Shown: positions 25,483 through 35,816, counted from the first letter of the stretch. The stretch is DNA of 40,806 nt from Pediococcus argentinicus (GCF_001437605.1 NZ_JQCQ01000008.1:16413-57218), one strand, 5' to 3'. A program made the numbers and translations. Notes: generated by a model from the sequence alone, not told the origin.

Positions 25483-27276
25483 ATGGCTTCAGAACATATT
25501 GAACATAAGTTGGCTTTATTACCTGATCGACCTGGGTGTTATCAAATGAAGAATTTGAATAGTCAGATTATTTATGTTGGAAAAGCCAAGAATCTTAAAA
25601 ATCGGGTTCGCTCTTATTTCAAAAGTGCTCATGATGGTAAGACTGCGCGTCTAGTTGAAGAAATTGCAGATTTTGATTATATTGTTACTTCGAGTGATAA
25701 AGAAGCATTTCTACTGGAAATAACATTGATTCAAAAGTATCAGCCTTACTTTAATATCAAATTAAAAAAGGGTACAGGATACCCATATATCAAGATTACT
25801 AAAGAACGTGATCCTAAAATGGAAATTGTATCTTCTATCAAGCGCGATGGTGGATATTATTTTGGCCCTTATCCAAATGTGTATGCGGCAGAAGAGACTC
25901 TTCATTTTCTTGAAAAAGTTTATCCCTTGCGTCGTTGTAATGGATTCCAAGGTCGACCATGTTTGTACTATCACATGGGTCAGTGTCTTGGAGCATGTTT
26001 TAAGGAAGTTCCAGAAGAAGAGTACGAAAAGCAAATTGTTCGTATCAAATCATTTTTAAATGGAAATGTGGCTAAGGTAAAACAGTCGTTAACTGCAAGA
26101 ATGGAAAAAGCAGCTAGTCAAATGGAATTTGAACGCGCTGCTGAGTTGCGAGACCAAATTCACTACATTGAAGTTACTGTTGAAAAGCAAAAAATCATTT
26201 CAAATGACCGAACACCAAGAGATCTGTTTAATTTCTATCTAGATAAGGGATGGCTATCGATTCAGATTTTCTTTATCCGACAGTCACGGTTAATGAAACG
26301 GGAGAAGCGTCTCTTTCCAGTAGTTAATGATGCAGATGAAGAAATCACTTCTTTCATTTTGCAATTTTATAATAATAAAAATAAGGTTTTGCCGAATGAA
26401 ATATTAGTTCCAAAAGGATTGGACAATGCAGTTATGTCCGATATTCTGGGAGTACCAGTTCGAACTCCACAGCGTGGTGAGAAGCGTAACCTCATGAATC
26501 TAGCAGAGGAGAATGCGCAGATTACCCTTGAAGAAAAATTCAGATTGATGGAATTAGATGAAGGCAAGACTGTTGGTGCCATGAAAGAAGTTACCGATGC
26601 ACTTGGATTACCTGTTGGACATAGAATCGAAGCTTTTGATCATTCACATATCCAAGGTGAGGATTTGGTTTCAGCCATGGTTGTCTTTACAGACGGCAAA
26701 CCAGATAAAAAAATGTATCGTAAATATAAACTAAATTCAGTCGACCACGCTGATGAAGCTGCTAGTACTAGAGAAGTAATTCGACGAAGATATGTGAGAT
26801 TACTTAAAGAACACCAATCTATGCCAGATTTAATTTTAATGGATGGTGGGGTTGTACAGTTAAATGCAGTTCGAGATGTATTAATTAATGAATTAGGGCT
26901 TCATATCCCAGTTGCTGGGATGGTTAAAAATGAGCATCATAAGACTTCTGATTTGTTGTATGGTGATGATGACCATCGAATTGAGCTCGATCCAAAGAGC
27001 CAAGGATTTTACTTAGTTCAGAGAATTCAAGATGAAGTGCACCGATTTGCCATTACATTTCATCGTCAGTTACATGCTAAAAACTCACTTTCATCAAGGC
27101 TCGACTCAATTCAAGGCGTCGGACCAAAGACACGTAACAAACTATTGCGTGAATATGGATCGTTGAATAAGATTAGTACGGCAAGTATTGAAGATTTACA
27201 AAAACATGGTGTATCGAAAAGAGTGGCTCAGACGATTAAAATATCTTTGGCTGCTCAGACTAATGGAAACAGTTAA
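25483..27276 (+). CDS. uvrC: UvrABC excinuclease subunit C
   Basis: A 597-residue nuclease making both incisions in nucleotide excision repair. The N-terminal GIY-YIG domain (about 15-95: PGCYQMK, IYVGKAKNLKNRV) cuts 3' of the lesion. A UVR domain (about 200-235, MEFERAAELRDQI) contacts UvrB. The RNase H-like domain (about 370-540; AFDHSHIQGEDLVSAMVVF, LILMDGG) cuts 5'. A C-terminal helix-hairpin-helix (SIQGVGPKTRNKLLREYG) binds DNA. GGGGTGGGAG is the ribosome binding site. It appears to be a single gene; no uvrA or uvrB is in the window. Confidence 0.97.
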   Translation: MASEHIEHKLALLPDRPGCYQMKNLNSQIIYVGKAKNLKNRVRSYFKSAHDGKTARLVEEIADFDYIVTSSDKEAFLLEITLIQKYQPYFNIKLKKGTGYPYIKITKERDPKMEIVSSIKRDGGYYFGPYPNVYAAEETLHFLEKVYPLRRCNGFQGRPCLYYHMGQCLGACFKEVPEEEYEKQIVRIKSFLNGNVAKVKQSLTARMEKAASQMEFERAAELRDQIHYIEVTVEKQKIISNDRTPRDLFNFYLDKGWLSIQIFFIRQSRLMKREKRLFPVVNDADEEITSFILQFYNNKNKVLPNEILVPKGLDNAVMSDILGVPVRTPQRGEKRNLMNLAEENAQITLEEKFRLMELDEGKTVGAMKEVTDALGLPVGHRIEAFDHSHIQGEDLVSAMVVFTDGKPDKKMYRKYKLNSVDHADEAASTREVIRRRYVRLLKEHQSMPDLILMDGGVVQLNAVRDVLINELGLHIPVAGMVKNEHHKTSDLLYGDDDHRIELDPKSQGFYLVQRIQDEVHRFAITFHRQLHAKNSLSSRLDSIQGVGPKTRNKLLREYGSLNKISTASIEDLQKHGVSKRVAQTIKISLAAQTNGNS

Positions 27277-27286
27277 GGATTTTTAA

Positions 27287-27314
27287 TTACCTATGATATA
27301 CTTGAGTTTATAAT
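27287..27314 (+). promoter_or_regulatory. Candidate promoter of obgE
   Basis: TTACCT, 16 bases, TATAAT, just after the uvrC stop and 20 bases before the obgE ATG. Confidence 0.45.
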
Positions 27315-27333
27315 TCTGTATGGGAGAAATTAA

Positions 27334-28623
27334 ATGTTTGTTGACCAAGTCAAAATTGATGTAAAAGCCGGAAATGGCGGGAACGGGATAGTTGCGTTCC
27401 GAAGAGAAAAATTTGTTCCAAATGGTGGACCTGCAGGTGGCGACGGTGGTCGTGGCGGTAGTGTCGTATTTAAGGTGGACTCAGGGATGAGAACCTTAAT
27501 GGATTTCCGCTACAAACGTAAGTTTAAAGCTGATCCTGGACGTAATGGTATGAATAAGCAAATGACAGGTCGCAGTGCCCAGGACTTAGTGATTGGTGTC
27601 CCAGGTGGAACAATTGTAAAAGATGCTGAAACTGGTGAAGTGATCGGCGATTTAGTTGATGTTGATCAAGAATTAGTGGTTGCTAAAGGCGGTCGTGGTG
27701 GCCGCGGTAATATGCATTTTGCAAGTCCAAGGAATCCAGCACCTGAAATATCTGAAAATGGTGAACCAGGTGATGAACGGATGATTAGCTTAGAATTAAA
27801 GGTCTTAGCTGACGTTGGTTTGATTGGTTTTCCTTCAGTTGGAAAGTCGACACTTTTGTCTGTTGTAACTAGTGCTAAACCTAAGATTGCCGAATATCAT
27901 TTTACAACCTTAGTACCTAACCTAGGTATGGTGCAGTTGGATAATGGGAAAGACTTTGTTATTGCTGATATTCCTGGTTTAATTGAAGGAGCTTCACAGG
28001 GTGTTGGTTTAGGATTTGAGTTCTTACGACATGTAGAGCGTACAAAAGTACTTTTACACTTAGTTGATATGAGCGGAATTACTGAAATCGAACCATTTGA
28101 TAATTTTAAAAAGATTAATAACGAGCTTCGCAAATATAATCCGGCATTGATGGAACGTTATCAAATTATTGTTCCAACTAAAATGGATGTTAGTGGAGCA
28201 GACGAAAATCTAAAAGAGTTTACTGAAAAGCTTAAGGCTGATTCAGAGTTTGCTGATACGGAAGTATTTCCAATTTCTGCAATTACGCATGATGGGCTTC
28301 AAAACTTAATGAAACGAACTGCTGAAGTTCTAGAAGAACTTCCTGATAATCCACTTGTTGAAGAAGAAACCATTGATTCACAAAATTACAGTTATAGTGA
28401 AGATAAGGGATTTGAAATCAATAATGAAGACGGACTATGGGTTATTACTGGACCTAAGATTGAACGTCTATTTAAGATGACTGATACAACTCATGATGAG
28501 AGTATGCTTAGATTTGCTCGTCAAATGAGAGGTATGGGTATTGATGATGAACTTCGCTCATTAGGTGCTAAGAATGGCGACAGTGTCCAAATTTTGGATT
28601 TTGTTTTTGAATTTGTAGAGTAA
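27334..28623 (+). CDS. obgE: GTPase Obg
   Basis: A 429-residue GTPase involved in 50S assembly and stress signalling. The Gly-rich Obg fold fills 1-158 ([29 protein letters not shown]). The G domain starts with GFPSVGKS at 165-172, followed by DIPGLIEGA and the guanine-binding PTKMD, where PTKMD replaces the more usual NKMD. The OCT domain covers about 350-429 and is the C-terminal extension usual in Firmicutes. The oatA-like gene starts 22 bases after its stop with no terminator between, so they may be co-transcribed. Confidence 0.96.
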   Translation: MFVDQVKIDVKAGNGGNGIVAFRREKFVPNGGPAGGDGGRGGSVVFKVDSGMRTLMDFRYKRKFKADPGRNGMNKQMTGRSAQDLVIGVPGGTIVKDAETGEVIGDLVDVDQELVVAKGGRGGRGNMHFASPRNPAPEISENGEPGDERMISLELKVLADVGLIGFPSVGKSTLLSVVTSAKPKIAEYHFTTLVPNLGMVQLDNGKDFVIADIPGLIEGASQGVGLGFEFLRHVERTKVLLHLVDMSGITEIEPFDNFKKINNELRKYNPALMERYQIIVPTKMDVSGADENLKEFTEKLKADSEFADTEVFPISAITHDGLQNLMKRTAEVLEELPDNPLVEEETIDSQNYSYSEDKGFEINNEDGLWVITGPKIERLFKMTDTTHDESMLRFARQMRGMGIDDELRSLGAKNGDSVQILDFVFEFVE

Positions 28624-28645
28624 TATATTGTGGAGAAATGATGAA

Positions 28646-30586
28646 ATGAATGAATCTCAAGAATCAGTTCAATTATTAAACGACGGGAAACGTCGCTACA
28701 TAACAGGGTTTGATGGACTTCGAGTTTTGGCATTACTCGGCGTTATTTTGTATCATTTAATGCCATATAGTGTTCAGGGAGGTTACTTAGGAGTTCCAAT
28801 CTTCTTTGCAGTCTCCGGTTATCTGATTACAGATTTGTTTATTCAAGAATGGGACCGAACCGGTAAGATTAAAATTGGTTCATTCTTTATTAGACGAATC
28901 AAAAGATTATATCCAACTTTAATTGTCGTTTTGCTAGCAAGTACAGCTTATATGACATTGTTTGCTAGAAACCTGTTGGGTCAAATTAGAAGTGTAATCT
29001 GGACCAATTTAGTGTTTGTGTATAACTGGTGGGAAGTGGGACACGGTCAATCATATTTTGATCGTTATAATGGTGAATCACCGTTTACTCACTTGTGGTA
29101 CTTGTCAGTATTAGTACAGTATTACTTTATTTGGCCATTTGTTATGGTAATCCTTCTTAAGTTCCTCAAAAAACGCCAAAGAAGTGCATTGTTATTATTC
29201 GTATTGGCAATCGTTTCTGCTATCTTGATGGCTGTGTTATTCAGTCCTAATAACACTAACCGTGTTTATTATGGTACTGATACGCGTATGGCACCATACT
29301 TGTTGGGAGCTGCACTTTCATTTGTCTGGCCTTCAACTAGGTTGAGTTCAGTAGTTGATCGAACTACTAAGACGATTATGAATGTTATCGGTGCAGTAAC
29401 ACTGGTATTTATGCTTGTTCTTACATTTGGTTTATCAGGTACTAGTGCATTAACTTATCATGGTGGAATGTTAATATTCTCATTACTATCGGTATTAATG
29501 ATTGCGATTGTTGCTCATCCATCAGCTAGCTGGGATAAATGGTTAACCAATCCATTTTTCAAATGGTTAGGTAGTCGTTCATATGCAATCTATCTATATC
29601 AATTCCCAGTAATGATTTTCTATGAACAAATTGTTACTAATATTGCTAAACACCCAATCTTAAATCCAATTATTGAAACAGCGATTATTTTAGGTATTAG
29701 TGAATTGTCGTATCGATTTATTGAAATACCTCTGGCTAAGTTTGATTACAAACAAACTTGGACAACAATTAAGAGTCTATTCACTGGTAAGGGGATTGGC
29801 AATAAACGTTTCTGGGCGATTCCAGTTGTTCTAGTTACAGCTATTGCTGCATTCGGGGCAACAACTGCACCAGTTAATACTGCTAAGAAAACGGATGCTC
29901 TTCAGTCTAAATTAGCTAAGAATAATAGAGAAACTGATAAAAAGAATGCTGAAGTATTAAAAAAACAAAAAGAGAATCAAAAGGCTGCTGAAAAACATAA
30001 GGCAGAGGTTAAGGCACTTAAAGAAAATAAAAAAGTTAAACTTAACAAGAAAGAAAAAGTTGTTGCCAAAGATTATGGATTACAACCAAGTGAAGTAAAA
30101 ATTGCTGAAAAGATTCCGGTAACCGGGATTGGTGATTCAATTATGCTGGACGTTTCAACTGATATTCAACAAGTATTTCCAAGTGCATATATTTCTGGTA
30201 AAGTTGGACGTCAAGTCTGGGATGCTCCAGATATCGTGAAGTCTCTCAAGAGCCAAGGTAATCTCAGTGATAACGTTTTGATTAATCTTGGAACTAACTC
30301 GCCAATTACAATGCAACAAATTGGAGATGTTGTAAACGACGCTGGTAAGAATCGTCATATTTATTGGGTCAATGTTCATGTTCCAACACAGGCTTGGGAA
30401 GGTTCAGTAAATAGAACTCTCGCTAAGGCAGCTAAAAAATATAAGAACTTTACTGTAATCGATTGGCACGATTTGTCACAGAATCAACCTGGTTGGTTTG
30501 GTGGGGATCACGTTCATCCAAACGAACAAGGAAGCAAAGCGTTTACTAAGTTAGTTACACAACAATTAATTAAAGATGCTGACTAA
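28646..30586 (+). CDS. oatA: OatA-type acyltransferase (membrane acyltransferase-3 plus SGNH domain)
   Basis: A 646-residue protein. Residues about 15-400 are an acyltransferase-3 membrane domain: FDGLRVLALLGVILYH with the conserved His, then GVPIFFAVSGYLITDL, and about ten helices. A charged Lys/Glu/Ala/Gln segment (about 420-480) looks like a coiled-coil spacer. The extracellular C-terminal SGNH domain has GIGDSIML (nucleophile Ser), NLGTNS and GDHVHPNEQG (catalytic Asp and His). By homology it acetylates MurNAc (or GlcNAc) in peptidoglycan and gives lysozyme resistance. ATG 28646 is chosen, 10 bases after GGAG. The exact sugar acceptor is not determined; teichoic acid or polysaccharide modification is possible. 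Confidence 0.88.
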   Translation: MNESQESVQLLNDGKRRYITGFDGLRVLALLGVILYHLMPYSVQGGYLGVPIFFAVSGYLITDLFIQEWDRTGKIKIGSFFIRRIKRLYPTLIVVLLASTAYMTLFARNLLGQIRSVIWTNLVFVYNWWEVGHGQSYFDRYNGESPFTHLWYLSVLVQYYFIWPFVMVILLKFLKKRQRSALLLFVLAIVSAILMAVLFSPNNTNRVYYGTDTRMAPYLLGAALSFVWPSTRLSSVVDRTTKTIMNVIGAVTLVFMLVLTFGLSGTSALTYHGGMLIFSLLSVLMIAIVAHPSASWDKWLTNPFFKWLGSRSYAIYLYQFPVMIFYEQIVTNIAKHPILNPIIETAIILGISELSYRFIEIPLAKFDYKQTWTTIKSLFTGKGIGNKRFWAIPVVLVTAIAAFGATTAPVNTAKKTDALQSKLAKNNRETDKKNAEVLKKQKENQKAAEKHKAEVKALKENKKVKLNKKEKVVAKDYGLQPSEVKIAEKIPVTGIGDSIMLDVSTDIQQVFPSAYISGKVGRQVWDAPDIVKSLKSQGNLSDNVLINLGTNSPITMQQIGDVVNDAGKNRHIYWVNVHVPTQAWEGSVNRTLAKAAKKYKNFTVIDWHDLSQNQPGWFGGDHVHPNEQGSKAFTKLVTQQLIKDAD

Positions 30587-30589
30587 AAT

Positions 30590-30632
30590 AAAAAAGGAGC
30601 CATAGCAGTTAAACGCTATTTGGCTCTTTTCT
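30590..30632. terminator. Bidirectional terminator after oatA
   Basis: AAAAGGAGCCATAGC pairs with GCTATTTGGCTCTTTT with small mismatches, around AGTTAAAC. It also ends the minus-strand gene at 30637. Confidence 0.8.
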
Positions 30633-30636
30633 TAAT

Positions 30637-30921
30637 TTATTCCAGAATTAACTTTTCTCCCCGTAAGTGATATCCAAAAATTAATCGAATGTTAGTGTCG
30701 CTTTGAATATAAAGGTTAGTTTTAGGATCAATATCGGTTGTTGATTCCATGAAATCTGACAAGGTTATTTTTGAGTTTTCTGTTCCAAGATTGAAAATGA
30801 TTTTTAATTCAGATTCTCTGTTTTCGAAATCTTGAATTGATAGATCATCATCAAAATGTGCTATTAGGTACAGTTTAGGATCTAGTTCAGATACGGAAGT
30901 TTTAAAATCGCCCAGATTCAA
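30637..30921 (-). CDS. Unknown 94-residue protein with an internal duplication
   Basis: An acidic protein with no membrane segment. Two copies of the same pattern are visible: LGDFKTSVSELDPKLYL at 3-19 and LSDFMESTTDIDPKTNLYI at 54-72, each followed by a beta-like stretch with hydrophobic ends (LKIIF, IRLIF). The TTG at 30919-30921 is chosen because AGGAG lies 8 bases upstream. The frame also opens upstream to a GTG at 30957, but that codon has no ribosome binding site. It lies alone on the minus strand between oatA and rnz. No family is recognised. Confidence 0.7.
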   Translation of the reverse strand: MNLGDFKTSVSELDPKLYLIAHFDDDLSIQDFENRESELKIIFNLGTENSKITLSDFMESTTDIDPKTNLYIQSDTNIRLIFGYHLRGEKLILE

Positions 30922-31043
30922 AATTAATTCTCCTAACGTTTTAGTTGAATAGTACACTAGGAATAAAAAAATTTAAAGTAGTAAGAATGGAAATGTAGTA
31001 AACTGAATAGAGATAAAAACATCGATGAAGAATGAGGAATAAA

Positions 31044-31970
31044 ATGGAATTAGAATTTTTAGGAACTGGAGCCGGAACACCTGGTAAGTTTCGAAATGTA
31101 ACATCTGTAGCTTTAAAGCTTTTAGATGAAAGCAACGAAGTTTGGCTGTTTGATTGCGGTGAAGCAACTCAACATCAAATTTTAAGAACTAATTTAAAAC
31201 CTAGAAAAATTGATAAAATATTCATTACCCATTTACATGGCGATCATATTTTTGGTCTTCCAGGATTTTTAAGTAGTAGATCTTTTCAGGGGGGGAATTC
31301 AGATTTAACTTTATTTGGCCCCAAAGGACTAAAAAGTTTTATACAAACAACTTTACGAGTTTCTGATACGAGATTGAATTATAAAATTAATTATGTAGAA
31401 GTTCAGAATGACAAGGTTGTTTTTGAAGACAGCAATTATATTGTCAAGGCCTGGTCGCTTGATCATCGAATCGATAGCTATGGATATCGAGTGGAGGAGA
31501 AAAGCCATCCTGGTGAATTACAAGTTGAAAAACTAAAAGAATTAGGCATTCCTTCCGGACCAGTTTACGGTCAATTGAAAGCCGGGCAGACAGTTACTTT
31601 AGCAGATGGTCGAACGTTTGACGGTCATGATTTTCTCGGAGAGCCAAAGAATGGACGGATTGTGACCGTCTTTGGCGACACACGTAAAACGGACAACAGT
31701 ATCCACTTAGCGGAAAATGCAGATGTAATTGTGCATGAAAGTACCTTTGCTAAAGATGAAAGTCGTTTAGCTCATAATTATTATCATTCAACTAACATTC
31801 AGGCAGCTGAACTGGCAGTTAAAGCGCATGCCAAGGAGTTATATTTAACTCATATTTCGGCTCGTTATACCGGAAAAATGGCGAAAGAATTGGAAAAGCA
31901 GGCTCAGACGGTTTTTCCAAATACTAAAGTCGTTAAAGATTTTGATATCATTGATATTCCCTTAAAATAG
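31044..31970 (+). CDS. rnz: Ribonuclease Z
   Basis: A 308-residue endonuclease that trims the 3' end of tRNA precursors. It starts [13 protein letters not shown], with the metal motif HLHGDH at 63-68 followed by [15 protein letters not shown], and later FGDTRKT and [10 protein letters not shown]. The length fits the short bacterial form. ATG 31044 has GAGGAA just upstream; a further in-frame ATG at 31032 overlaps that site. It heads rnz-SDR-recJ-apt. Confidence 0.96.
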   Translation: MELEFLGTGAGTPGKFRNVTSVALKLLDESNEVWLFDCGEATQHQILRTNLKPRKIDKIFITHLHGDHIFGLPGFLSSRSFQGGNSDLTLFGPKGLKSFIQTTLRVSDTRLNYKINYVEVQNDKVVFEDSNYIVKAWSLDHRIDSYGYRVEEKSHPGELQVEKLKELGIPSGPVYGQLKAGQTVTLADGRTFDGHDFLGEPKNGRIVTVFGDTRKTDNSIHLAENADVIVHESTFAKDESRLAHNYYHSTNIQAAELAVKAHAKELYLTHISARYTGKMAKELEKQAQTVFPNTKVVKDFDIIDIPLK

Positions 31971-31981
31971 AGAGGTTATTT

Positions 31982-32758
31982 ATGAGAACAGTTGTTGTTA
32001 CAGGTGCAAGTAGTGGGCTAGGACGAGAAATTGCACTTGAATTAGCTAAACAATCAGCAAAACTAATATTGGTAGCTAGAAATACTGATCGGTTACAAGA
32101 GGTTGGACGAGAGTGCTTATTATACGGAGCATATTCAGTTAATTGTCTTGAATTGGATTTAGCTAATCAAACAAGTATTGAAACAACGGCCAAATGGATA
32201 AGTAATCATTTTAGTGCAATCGATTTGTTAATTAACAATGCAGGGATTGGTTTCTTTGAAGATTTTGTAGACCAATCGGTGGAAGAAATTAAATCAACGT
32301 TTGATGTTAATGTATTGGGAACGATGCTTTTTACCAAAGGTTTAGTTTCATCTATTGAAAATGTTGAAGGTAATATTTTGAATATATGTTCCGTGGCTGC
32401 GTCAGTTACTACTAAAAAGGCAGCTGTCTACGGAGCTACTAAAGCAGCTTTAGTAGCATGGTCAAATGGACTACGCTTGGAACTAAAAAATAAACATGTT
32501 GGTGTTAAGGTAGTTAATCCCGGACCAATGAAAACAAATTTCTTTGATAATGCGGATAAGACGGGGAAATATTTGGAAAAAATGGGTAGTTTGGCTCTCG
32601 ATCCAAATGTCACCGCAAAGAAAATTATTCGTATGTCACAAAGTAATCAAACAGAACTGTTTTTACCTGTCTATATGGGTTGGAGTAGCAAATTGTACAA
32701 AGTCTTTCCGATAATCGGTAATAAGGTTTTAGGAAGTAAATTAATTGATCGTAAGTAG
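31982..32758 (+). CDS. Short-chain dehydrogenase/reductase
   Basis: A 258-residue classical SDR. The cofactor motif TGASSGLG is at 7-14, NNAG at 85-88, and the active-site residues are Ser137, Tyr150 and Lys154 (YGATK). The Arg33 after the second strand (LVARN) suggests NADP(H). The substrate is unknown. It resembles DltE/YqjQ-type proteins that lie beside rnz in Firmicutes. It starts 11 bases after rnz and ends 14 bases before recJ. AGAGAGG is the ribosome binding site. Confidence 0.9.
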   Translation: MRTVVVTGASSGLGREIALELAKQSAKLILVARNTDRLQEVGRECLLYGAYSVNCLELDLANQTSIETTAKWISNHFSAIDLLINNAGIGFFEDFVDQSVEEIKSTFDVNVLGTMLFTKGLVSSIENVEGNILNICSVAASVTTKKAAVYGATKAALVAWSNGLRLELKNKHVGVKVVNPGPMKTNFFDNADKTGKYLEKMGSLALDPNVTAKKIIRMSQSNQTELFLPVYMGWSSKLYKVFPIIGNKVLGSKLIDRK

Positions 32759-32772
32759 GGTGAGTAGATACT

Positions 32773-35082
32773 GTGAGAGATGACAAATATAAGTGGATTG
32801 AACCAAAAGAATTACCAGCAACTCATGTTAAAGAATTAAGTACATCGCTTGGCTTAAATCCAACGCTAATTAAAGTATTACTTAACCGAGGATTAGATAA
32901 TGAACAATCCATAAAGAATTTTATTGAGGATGATCAGGAAGCAATTCATGATCCATTTTTGTTACATGATATGCAAAAAGCCATTGACCGAATTCAATCT
33001 GCTATTGAAAATGGAGAATCAATTTTAGTATATGGTGATTATGACGCTGACGGTGTTACTAGTACAGCCGTAATGTACGAAACGCTGGAGCAATTAGGCG
33101 CTAATATTGAGTACTTTGTACCAGATCGATTTAAAGACGGCTATGGGCCTAATATGGATGAATACCAACGTTTTATTGATGCTGGTGTGCAATTAATTAT
33201 TACGGTTGATAATGGTGTTTCAGGTTTTAATGAGATCGAATTAGCTAATCAAAATAATGTTGATGTTATTATTACTGATCATCATGAGTTACCTGATAAG
33301 TTGCCCAACGCATTGGCAGTTGTTCATCCACGTTATCCTCAAGCTGAGTATCCATTTTATGATTTATCCGGAGTGGGGGTTGCTTTTAAGGTTGCCCAAG
33401 CACTTTTAGAAGAGTTACCAACTGATTTATTGGATTTGTACGCAATCGGCACGATTGGAGATTTGGTTTCTTTAACTGATGAAAATCGGCAGTTAGTAAA
33501 ATGGGGGCTTAAACAACTACAGGAAACCCAACGAATTGGCTTAGCCAAGTTAATGGAGGTTGCTGGACTCAATCAAGCAAAAGTGGACGAGCAAGATATT
33601 GGTTTTGGAATCGCACCGCGTTTAAATGCGGTAGGACGTATTGAGAATGCGACTAAATCAGTTGAGCTTTTACTTACTTTTGATGAAGATGAGGCGGGTA
33701 AGCTAGCTGAAGATATTGATGGTATTAATAAGAAGCGCCAAGGCTTGGTTCAAGATATTTATTCTGAAGCGGAGAAAATAGCTTTAGATGAAGATCACAA
33801 AAATCGAGAAACACTAGTTGTTGTGGGGCATAATTGGCACCAAGGTGTTTTAGGGATTGTTGCGAGTCGATTGGTAGAGCTGACTAATAAACCAACGCTT
33901 GTATTAAGTGATTCAGAAATGAGTGCTGATTTCAAAGGATCTGGGAGAAGTGTTCCTGATTTAAATCTTTTTAATGCTTTGAATCAAGCACCAAATATTT
34001 TTGAAAACTTTGGTGGACATCATATGGCTGTTGGTCTAACCATTGCAAAGAATAATCTCAAAAGTCTAGAAGAAGTTCTAGAAAAGGGTGCCAAGGAAGC
34101 AGATATTTCATATAAGAATAAAGCAGAATTAAAAGTTGATGCTGAAATTAATGCTTCTGATATTTCCTTAGATTTGATTGCTAGTTTAAAAAAGATGGGT
34201 CCCTTTGGAACAGATAATCAACAACCATTCTTTGAGTTGAAACATATCGAGTTGAAAAATGTGAAAGCAATTGGCCAGGATAGTTCCCATCTTAAGTTTG
34301 CTTTACCCAATGCCGATGGTCAGCAAATTGATGCTATTGCTTTTAAACGTGGTGAATTAGCTGATCAATACGCTAATGCGACAGATGTTAGTCTTGTCGG
34401 AACTTTGTCAGAGAATGAATGGCGCGGTAATGTCAAACCTCAAATAATGGTTAAGGATTTAAAAACTAGTGGTATAGCAATTATTGACCAAAGAACCAAT
34501 AACTTTAATGTCAATTTATTTCAAAATCAATATGTATATGTTTTTTTTCACGAAAAGCTTTTAGAAGTTACCCAAAAGAATATTCCAAATCGTGAGCTTG
34601 TTTTTTATAAAGATCTTGAAGATAATGAAGATATAAATACGTTTGCAATAGTTGATTGCCCGGAATCTATGGAAGATCTTGAATCTGTTCTTGGTCAAGT
34701 TCATCCAAATTCAATAGTGTTGTATTTCTTTCATCAAACAGATTTTTACGCTGCTGGAATGCCGACACGTCAGGAATTTGGTCATGTATTTAGTTTTCTT
34801 AAACAAAATAATAATTTTGAAAAAGCTAAGCTGGGTACAGTTTCTAAAACGCTGAATATTCCAAACGAAAAGTTTAACTTTATTCTTAATGTGTTTTTTG
34901 AACTGAATTTTGTTAAAATAGACAATGGACTTTTGAAAATAGAGCCGGTCACTGATAAAGTTGAACTTTCCAGTGCTCCGATCTATCAACGTCGCAAAAG
35001 GTTAATTAAAGTTCAAGAACAATTGCTGTACAGTAATTCCAATGAGCTGACTCAATTAATTACTCCATATTTAGGAGAGTAA
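32773..35082 (+). CDS. recJ: Single-stranded-DNA-specific exonuclease RecJ
   Basis: A 769-residue 5'-3' exonuclease for recombination and repair. The DHH-family metal motifs are visible: GDYDADG at 88-94, VTVDNG-type strand, ITDHHE, and the DHHA1 segment with FKGSGRS and NFGGHHMAVG. An OB-fold region follows, then a C-terminal extension of about 200 residues typical of Firmicutes RecJ. The GTG start at 32773 has GGTGAG 8 bases upstream. It lies between the SDR gene and apt; recJ-apt is a conserved pair. Confidence 0.96.
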   Translation: MRDDKYKWIEPKELPATHVKELSTSLGLNPTLIKVLLNRGLDNEQSIKNFIEDDQEAIHDPFLLHDMQKAIDRIQSAIENGESILVYGDYDADGVTSTAVMYETLEQLGANIEYFVPDRFKDGYGPNMDEYQRFIDAGVQLIITVDNGVSGFNEIELANQNNVDVIITDHHELPDKLPNALAVVHPRYPQAEYPFYDLSGVGVAFKVAQALLEELPTDLLDLYAIGTIGDLVSLTDENRQLVKWGLKQLQETQRIGLAKLMEVAGLNQAKVDEQDIGFGIAPRLNAVGRIENATKSVELLLTFDEDEAGKLAEDIDGINKKRQGLVQDIYSEAEKIALDEDHKNRETLVVVGHNWHQGVLGIVASRLVELTNKPTLVLSDSEMSADFKGSGRSVPDLNLFNALNQAPNIFENFGGHHMAVGLTIAKNNLKSLEEVLEKGAKEADISYKNKAELKVDAEINASDISLDLIASLKKMGPFGTDNQQPFFELKHIELKNVKAIGQDSSHLKFALPNADGQQIDAIAFKRGELADQYANATDVSLVGTLSENEWRGNVKPQIMVKDLKTSGIAIIDQRTNNFNVNLFQNQYVYVFFHEKLLEVTQKNIPNRELVFYKDLEDNEDINTFAIVDCPESMEDLESVLGQVHPNSIVLYFFHQTDFYAAGMPTRQEFGHVFSFLKQNNNFEKAKLGTVSKTLNIPNEKFNFILNVFFELNFVKIDNGLLKIEPVTDKVELSSAPIYQRRKRLIKVQEQLLYSNSNELTQLITPYLGE

Positions 35083-35103
35083 TATAGAAGGGGTTATCAT
35101 ACG

Positions 35104-35625
35104 ATGACATTAGATTTAACGAAGTATATTGCTAGTATCCAAGATTATCCAGAACCCGGAGTTACATTCCGTGATATCTCACCATTAATGGGTGACGGCG
35201 ATGCTTATAGACAAGCTACAAATGAGATTATTGAATATGCTAAAAGTAAACAAGTAGAAATGATTGTGGGACCTGAAGCGCGCGGATTTATCGTGGGATG
35301 TCCTGTTGCTTATGAGCTTGGCGTTGGCTTTGCTCCAGCACGTAAAAAGGGTAAGTTACCTCGTGAAACTGTTAAAGCAACGTATGAACTTGAGTACGGT
35401 GACGAATCAGCACTTTATTTGCATAAGGATGCTATCAAACCGGGTCAACGTGTTTTAGTTACCGATGATCTACTTGCTACCGGTGGAACAATTAAAGCAA
35501 CAATCGAGCTTGTTGAAAAACTTGGTGGAATTGTTGTAGGTACAGCATTCTTTATCGAACTGAAAGACTTACACGGTCGCGAAAAGATCAAAGATTATGA
35601 TATGTTGTGCTTGATGGAATACTAA
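35104..35625 (+). CDS. apt: Adenine phosphoribosyltransferase
   Basis: A 173-residue purine salvage enzyme making AMP from adenine and PRPP. The PRPP loop [13 protein letters not shown] covers 117-129, and GPEARGF at 56-62 and ARKKGKLP at 79-86 are family motifs. AAGGGG precedes the ATG. It ends the rnz-recJ run. I see no clear terminator after it, so some transcripts may run into the tRNA gene. Confidence 0.96.
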   Translation: MTLDLTKYIASIQDYPEPGVTFRDISPLMGDGDAYRQATNEIIEYAKSKQVEMIVGPEARGFIVGCPVAYELGVGFAPARKKGKLPRETVKATYELEYGDESALYLHKDAIKPGQRVLVTDDLLATGGTIKATIELVEKLGGIVVGTAFFIELKDLHGREKIKDYDMLCLMEY

Positions 35626-35665
35626 TAATTAGTCGGCACTGACCATGAGTGGTATAGATTTCAGT

Positions 35666-35695
35666 TTGAAATTTAATCATTTAGTATGGTAAACT
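35666..35695 (+). promoter_or_regulatory. Candidate promoter of the tRNA-Ser gene
   Basis: TTGAAA, 18 bases, TAAACT, ending 12 bases before the tRNA. Confidence 0.5.
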
Positions 35696-35707
35696 AAGTG
35701 CTGTTAT

Positions 35708-35795
35708 GGAGAGTTGGCAGAGTGGTAATGCACCGGACTCGAAATCCGGCGAACCGGTTAATACCGGCGCGCAGGTTCAAATCCTGTACTCTCCT
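35708..35795 (+). tRNA. tRNA-Ser (anticodon CGA)
   Basis: The acceptor stem GGAGAGT pairs with ACTCTCC at 35788-35794. The anticodon arm is CCGGA-CTCGAAA-TCCGG with CGA in the loop, which reads UCG codons. A long variable arm and a length of 88 bases fit a class II serine tRNA. The T arm has GCAGG-TTCAAAT-CCTGT. The CCA end is not encoded, so it must be added after 3' trimming, for which RNase Z is encoded nearby. Confidence 0.95.
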
Positions 35796-35816
35796 TATAG
35801 TAAGGATAAGAGATAA

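Noticed and set aside
30922-31167. Minus-strand frames of about 64 codons at the start of rnz and extension of the 30637 gene to GTG 30957
   Set aside because: No ribosome binding sites; they overlap the rnz start. The TTG at 30921 with AGGAG is better.
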